Part shown: piece after piece, positions 5,889 through 8,614 of the stretch
Position numbering within the stretch: the first letter of the stretch is position 1
How the letters are laid out: each line of letters opens with the position of its first letter
Assembly (NCBI GenBank): GCA_021161965.1
Contig: JAGGZP010000051.1
Location: 1 to 8,614 of the forward strand
Direction of reading: 5' to 3'
DNA: 8,614 bases
From: a bacterium
Lineage (GTDB): Bacteria > Patescibacteriota > Patescibacteriia > UBA2591 > JAGGZP01
Program-made: the position numbers and the translations under genes
Notes under the pieces: model-generated
Told to the model about the DNA's origin: nothing
The model's input: the letters and a program-made list of their open reading frames with translations, nothing else
The model's database searches: none

Positions 5889-6569
5889 TTAGGTAATTCT
5901 ATTTAGTAATAAACGAAAGAGGGTTTTTATTCCGGTAAAAAAGCTTTGTCCTTTCGATAAAGAATATTTTGTATAAATCGGTTCAATAACTATTTCGTTA
6001 ATTCGGAGATTATTCTTTTTAACTTCAGAAAAAAATTCTGACGAAATTTCCATACGTCCTGATTCAATCTTTATCTTTTCTAGGGCTAAACGATTAAAAG
6101 CACGTAATCCTGACTGACTATCTTTAGTTTTAATCCTAAAAAGAAGCCAGGTAATAAAGTTGGCAAGATAATTATAAATCAAACGTAAAAACGGAGTATT
6201 TTTTAAATTAAAATTACGTGCCCCAACAACGAAATCGGCATCATCTTCAAGAATCGGTTTAATTAAACGTGGGACATCTTTTGGATTATGTTGACCATCG
6301 GCATCAATAGTTACAACAATATCAGCATCTCTTTTTAAGGCTGCCTTGAAGCCGGTTATTAAAGATGCTCCTAACCCACAATTTAATATATGTTGATAAA
6401 CAATTGCTCCATTGCTTTCGGCTATTTCTTTTGTTTTATCAGTTGAACCATCGTCAACTACAATTATTTCATCAACAAAATTTTTTAAATCATTAATAAC
6501 TTGTCTAATCACTTTTTCCTCATTGAATGCAGGAATAATCGCAATAACTTTTTTATAATTCTTCGTCAT
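5889..6569 (-). CDS. Family 2 glycosyltransferase (polyprenyl-phosphate sugar transferase type)
   Basis: GT2 enzymes of this type move a sugar from a nucleotide donor to a lipid or polymer acceptor at the inner membrane face, as in dolichol- or undecaprenyl-phosphate mannosyl/glucosyltransferases. Seen in 226 residues: IIPAFNEE at 11-18, VVDDGSTD at 37-44, NCGLGAS at 63-69, the metal-binding DAD at 89-91 in IDADGQH, and DSQSGLRAF at 150-158, a signature of the DPM1/DpgS-like group. There are no C-terminal transmembrane helices, only a mildly hydrophobic end, so it is a soluble or peripheral form. I chose the ATG at 6569, eight codons before the first conserved strand; an earlier ATG at 6620 would add residues unlike the family. 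The start overlaps the end of the SDR gene by 17 bases, so the two are likely co-translated. Donor and acceptor are unknown. Confidence 0.9.
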   Translation of the reverse strand: MTKNYKKVIAIIPAFNEEKVIRQVINDLKNFVDEIIVVDDGSTDKTKEIAESNGAIVYQHILNCGLGASLITGFKAALKRDADIVVTIDADGQHNPKDVPRLIKPILEDDADFVVGARNFNLKNTPFLRLIYNYLANFITWLLFRIKTKDSQSGLRAFNRLALEKIKIESGRMEISSEFFSEVKKNNLRINEIVIEPIYTKYSLSKGQSFFTGIKTLFRLLLNRIT

Positions 6570-7593
6570 ATTTTGAAACAAGTGGTTGAAGTAAAAAACG
6601 ATTAACTTTAATGTCTTCAATTGTCTTTTTTAGACCTTCTTCTATCCCGATGACTGGAAACCAATTAAGTTTTTCTTTTGCTAAAGTAATATCAGGCAAA
6701 CCTAATGGTGTCATAAAGAGTAAAGGGGATTTATAAACAATTTCTGAAGCTGAATTTGTGTATTCAATAATTTTTTTTGCCAAATCGGACATTTTATATT
6801 TTTCTGGATGACCAAGATTTATTGGCTTATTTTCTTTTGAGGCCATCGTCCGAATTAAACCATCAATCATATCACTTACATAACAAAATGAAGAAGAAAA
6901 ATTTTCATCTCCGTAAATGATTAGAGGTTTATTATTTAATGCTTGAAGAACAAAATCAGGAACCATTTGTCCATCAAAAAGTGGCATTCGCGGTCCATAA
7001 GTTCTAAATACCCTAACGATTTTTGTATCAAGACCAGTCATCTCATGGTAAGTAATTATTGCTGACTCAGCGAACCTTTTTCCTTCATCATAGCAAGCTC
7101 TGGGGCTTGTAAAATTTACTTTTCCAAAATCTGTTTCTTTAAAATAAGGATTTCTCTCGTCTCGAGGACCATAAACAACTGCTGAGGAAGTAAAGAGGAA
7201 TTTCGCCTTATATTTTCTTGCCAATTCTAACATATTTATAACACCAATAGAATTTGCCCATAAAGTCTCTAATCTTAGCTTCATGAAATTCTTTGCTGAA
7301 GTCGGGCAAGCTAAATGATAAATTTCTTGAATGCCCTGAACTTTAATTTTAAAGTCTTTTAATTCGGGGAAATCTTCAAGATTAAATTGCTGATTAATAT
7401 CCTGTTTGATAAAACGAAAATGTGGATTCTGTAGTAGATGTTTAATGTTGTTTAAATTTCCGCCAATAAAATTATCAATACAAATAACATTGTTTTCTTT
7501 AACTAAAGCATCACAAAGATGTGAACCTAAAAATCCTGCCCCTCCGGTAACAATAATATTTTTTCTTCCCGAAGGATAAAATGTTTCGGTCAT
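6553..7593 (-). CDS. Extended SDR nucleotide-sugar enzyme, UDP-glucuronate decarboxylase (UXS)-like but lacking key residues
   Basis: Extended SDR enzymes bind NAD and remodel nucleotide sugars in the cytoplasm. Seen in 346 residues: GGAGFLGSH with the G17-x2-G20-x2-G23 dinucleotide motif; D40 at the end of strand two; YHLACPTSA at 92-100; the catalytic Y168-x3-K172 in CYDEGKR, a UXS hallmark; FRTYGPRMPLFDGQMVPDF at 196-214; and SFCYVSDMIDGL at 235-246. Overall it looks like UXS. However, the usual STSEVYG is SSAVVYG (136-142), so the Glu is V139, and the Arg of the usual QTRAF/QKRCF is S234. Both are implicated in decarboxylation in ArnA and human UXS1. It is therefore safer to call it an SDR of unknown reaction. 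The gene begins 7 bases after the AI-2E gene and overlaps the next glycosyltransferase, suggesting a joint role in envelope glycan synthesis. Confidence 0.88.
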   Translation of the reverse strand: MTETFYPSGRKNIIVTGGAGFLGSHLCDALVKENNVICIDNFIGGNLNNIKHLLQNPHFRFIKQDINQQFNLEDFPELKDFKIKVQGIQEIYHLACPTSAKNFMKLRLETLWANSIGVINMLELARKYKAKFLFTSSAVVYGPRDERNPYFKETDFGKVNFTSPRACYDEGKRFAESAIITYHEMTGLDTKIVRVFRTYGPRMPLFDGQMVPDFVLQALNNKPLIIYGDENFSSSFCYVSDMIDGLIRTMASKENKPINLGHPEKYKMSDLAKKIIEYTNSASEIVYKSPLLFMTPLGLPDITLAKEKLNWFPVIGIEEGLKKTIEDIKVNRFLLQPLVSKYDEEL

Positions 7594-7600
7594 AATTTTA

Positions 7601-8614
7601 CTAATTATTTTCTACTCTAAATTTTCCTATTTTTTTTAATCTTAGATATTCTTTTCCTATAATTATAAATATTGAAACTAACGGAACAGCAAGGAGCATT
7701 CCAATCGCTCCGGCTAGTTTTGCTCCAATTAAAATTATAATAATTACCAAAAGAGGATTTAAACCAACGGTATGCTTCATAACATTAGGAACAAGAACAG
7801 TGTTTTCAATCTGCTGAATAACAAAATACAGTACGGCAACAAAAATTCCCTTTAAAGGTGACTGAAGAAAACCGATAAGAACTGCCGGTAAAGCTCCCAT
7901 TAAAGGACCAAACCAAGGAATCGCCTCAGTTAATCCGGCAAAAATTCCTAAAAGCAAGGCATAATTTACTCCCAAAATCTTTAAACCAATAAAAGACATG
8001 ACGCCGATAGTCAAACAAAGAATCAGTAACCCCCTTGCCCAGCCACCCAAGTCTTTTTCTATTAATTTCATTAAATGAGCAACATCTCCTTGAAATTTTT
8101 CTGGCAATAACTTTAAAAAACTTTTTTTAAGATAACTTTTTTGTGCAGAGATATAAAACGCAACAACAAAAACTGTAATTATAATAGCTACCCAACCCGC
8201 AAACTTGCCTAAAATTCCAAATATACTTTTATTAGTTATTCCAAAGTCTTTTAAATCTAGAAAACGAGAAAAAATATCTTGACTAAATTTTGAGTCAAGA
8301 AACTTGAATTCTAAATATGGTTTTACCTTTTGATAATAATCTGAAAAATTATTTATTAACTGCCGAAATTGCTGAGTGACAATTGGAGTTAAAGAAAGAA
8401 CAATACTGGCAATAACAGCTAAAAGAATTAAATAAACTACAAACGAACCTAGGTAACGATTCACCCTTTTTCTCTCAAGAAAATCGACAATAGGAGTAAA
8501 AACAAGAGCGAAGAGAAAACCAAGAAAAAGAGTAAGAATAATTTCTCTAATCCAATAAAGAAAAATGATAAAAAGAATTACTAAAAAAACTTTTAATATT
8601 GACCAGATATCAAA
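7601..8614 (-). CDS. AI-2E/PerM-family membrane transporter, 5' end beyond the window
   Basis: A multi-pass inner-membrane protein of the AI-2E exporter/PerM family; members are linked to export of autoinducer-2 or ion transport, but most are uncharacterised. The frame stays open to the right edge, giving 337 visible residues. A GTG at 8464 could be mistaken for the start, but the 50 codons before it encode FDIWSILKVFLVI... with two further hydrophobic helices and TPIVDFLERK, which match the conserved N-terminal region of the family; probably only about ten residues lie outside. Hydrophobic segments fall near 5-22, 25-43, 55-77, 132-156, 194-220, 221-250, 253-272 and 287-320. Family motifs are EAIPWFGPLMGALPA at 230-244 and QQIENTVLVPNVMKHTVGLNP at 267-287. 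It ends TAG at 7601, 7 bases before the SDR start. The ligand cannot be told from sequence. Confidence 0.92.
   Translation of the reverse strand, partial: FDIWSILKVFLVILFIIFLYWIREIILTLFLGFLFALVFTPIVDFLERKRVNRYLGSFVVYLILLAVIASIVLSLTPIVTQQFRQLINNFSDYYQKVKPYLEFKFLDSKFSQDIFSRFLDLKDFGITNKSIFGILGKFAGWVAIIITVFVVAFYISAQKSYLKKSFLKLLPEKFQGDVAHLMKLIEKDLGGWARGLLILCLTIGVMSFIGLKILGVNYALLLGIFAGLTEAIPWFGPLMGALPAVLIGFLQSPLKGIFVAVLYFVIQQIENTVLVPNVMKHTVGLNPLLVIIIILIGAKLAGAIGMLLAVPLVSIFIIIGKEYLRLKKIGKFRVENN

Overview
The window is an AT-rich stretch (about one third G+C by eye) with nine recognisable genes packed head to tail on the minus strand, plus a short open tail of a possible plus-strand gene at the left edge. 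Gene content, short proteins, tiny spacers and overlaps, and the lack of clear Shine-Dalgarno sequences suggest a small-genome, anaerobic, fermentative bacterium, most likely of the Candidate Phyla Radiation (Patescibacteria). This placement is inferred, not proven. No gene has an in-frame TGA and Trp is encoded by TGG, so the standard bacterial code fits and the recoded Gracilibacteria/SR1 lineages are unlikely.

Layout in the direction of transcription (right to left). (1) 8614-5889, envelope block: an AI-2E/PerM-type membrane protein that runs off the right edge, an extended SDR nucleotide-sugar enzyme related to UDP-glucuronate decarboxylases, and a family 2 (polyprenyl-phosphate type) glycosyltransferase whose start overlaps the SDR gene. 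(2) 5888-5781, a non-coding gap with a long imperfect hairpin. (3) 5780-4917: a HIT-domain protein, a small YtxH-like membrane/coiled-coil protein and a 71-residue single-cluster ferredoxin. (4) 4916-4746, a non-coding gap with degenerate ATCCGCG repeats, a 24-bp palindrome and an 8-bp tandem repeat ending just before the next start codon. (5) 4745-69, redox and nucleotide block: iorA and iorB (2-oxoacid:ferredoxin oxidoreductase), nrdJ (adenosylcobalamin-dependent ribonucleotide reductase) and cobO (corrinoid adenosyltransferase).

Block 5 makes biochemical sense. IorAB oxidises a 2-oxoacid to an acyl-CoA and reduces ferredoxin, and a ferredoxin gene lies just upstream. NrdJ needs adenosylcobalamin, and CobO makes the adenosyl form; the two genes overlap by ATGA. 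Adenosylation needs Co(I), so low-potential ferredoxin might also serve that step (inference).

The most notable points are: IorA appears to have lost exactly one of its two C-terminal [4Fe-4S] clusters while keeping all four ligands of the other; the SDR enzyme lacks both residues linked to decarboxylation in its closest characterised relatives; nrdJ and cobO look translationally coupled; and the two gaps hold repeat and palindrome structures that resemble each other. I found no CRISPR array, transposase, tRNA or rRNA.
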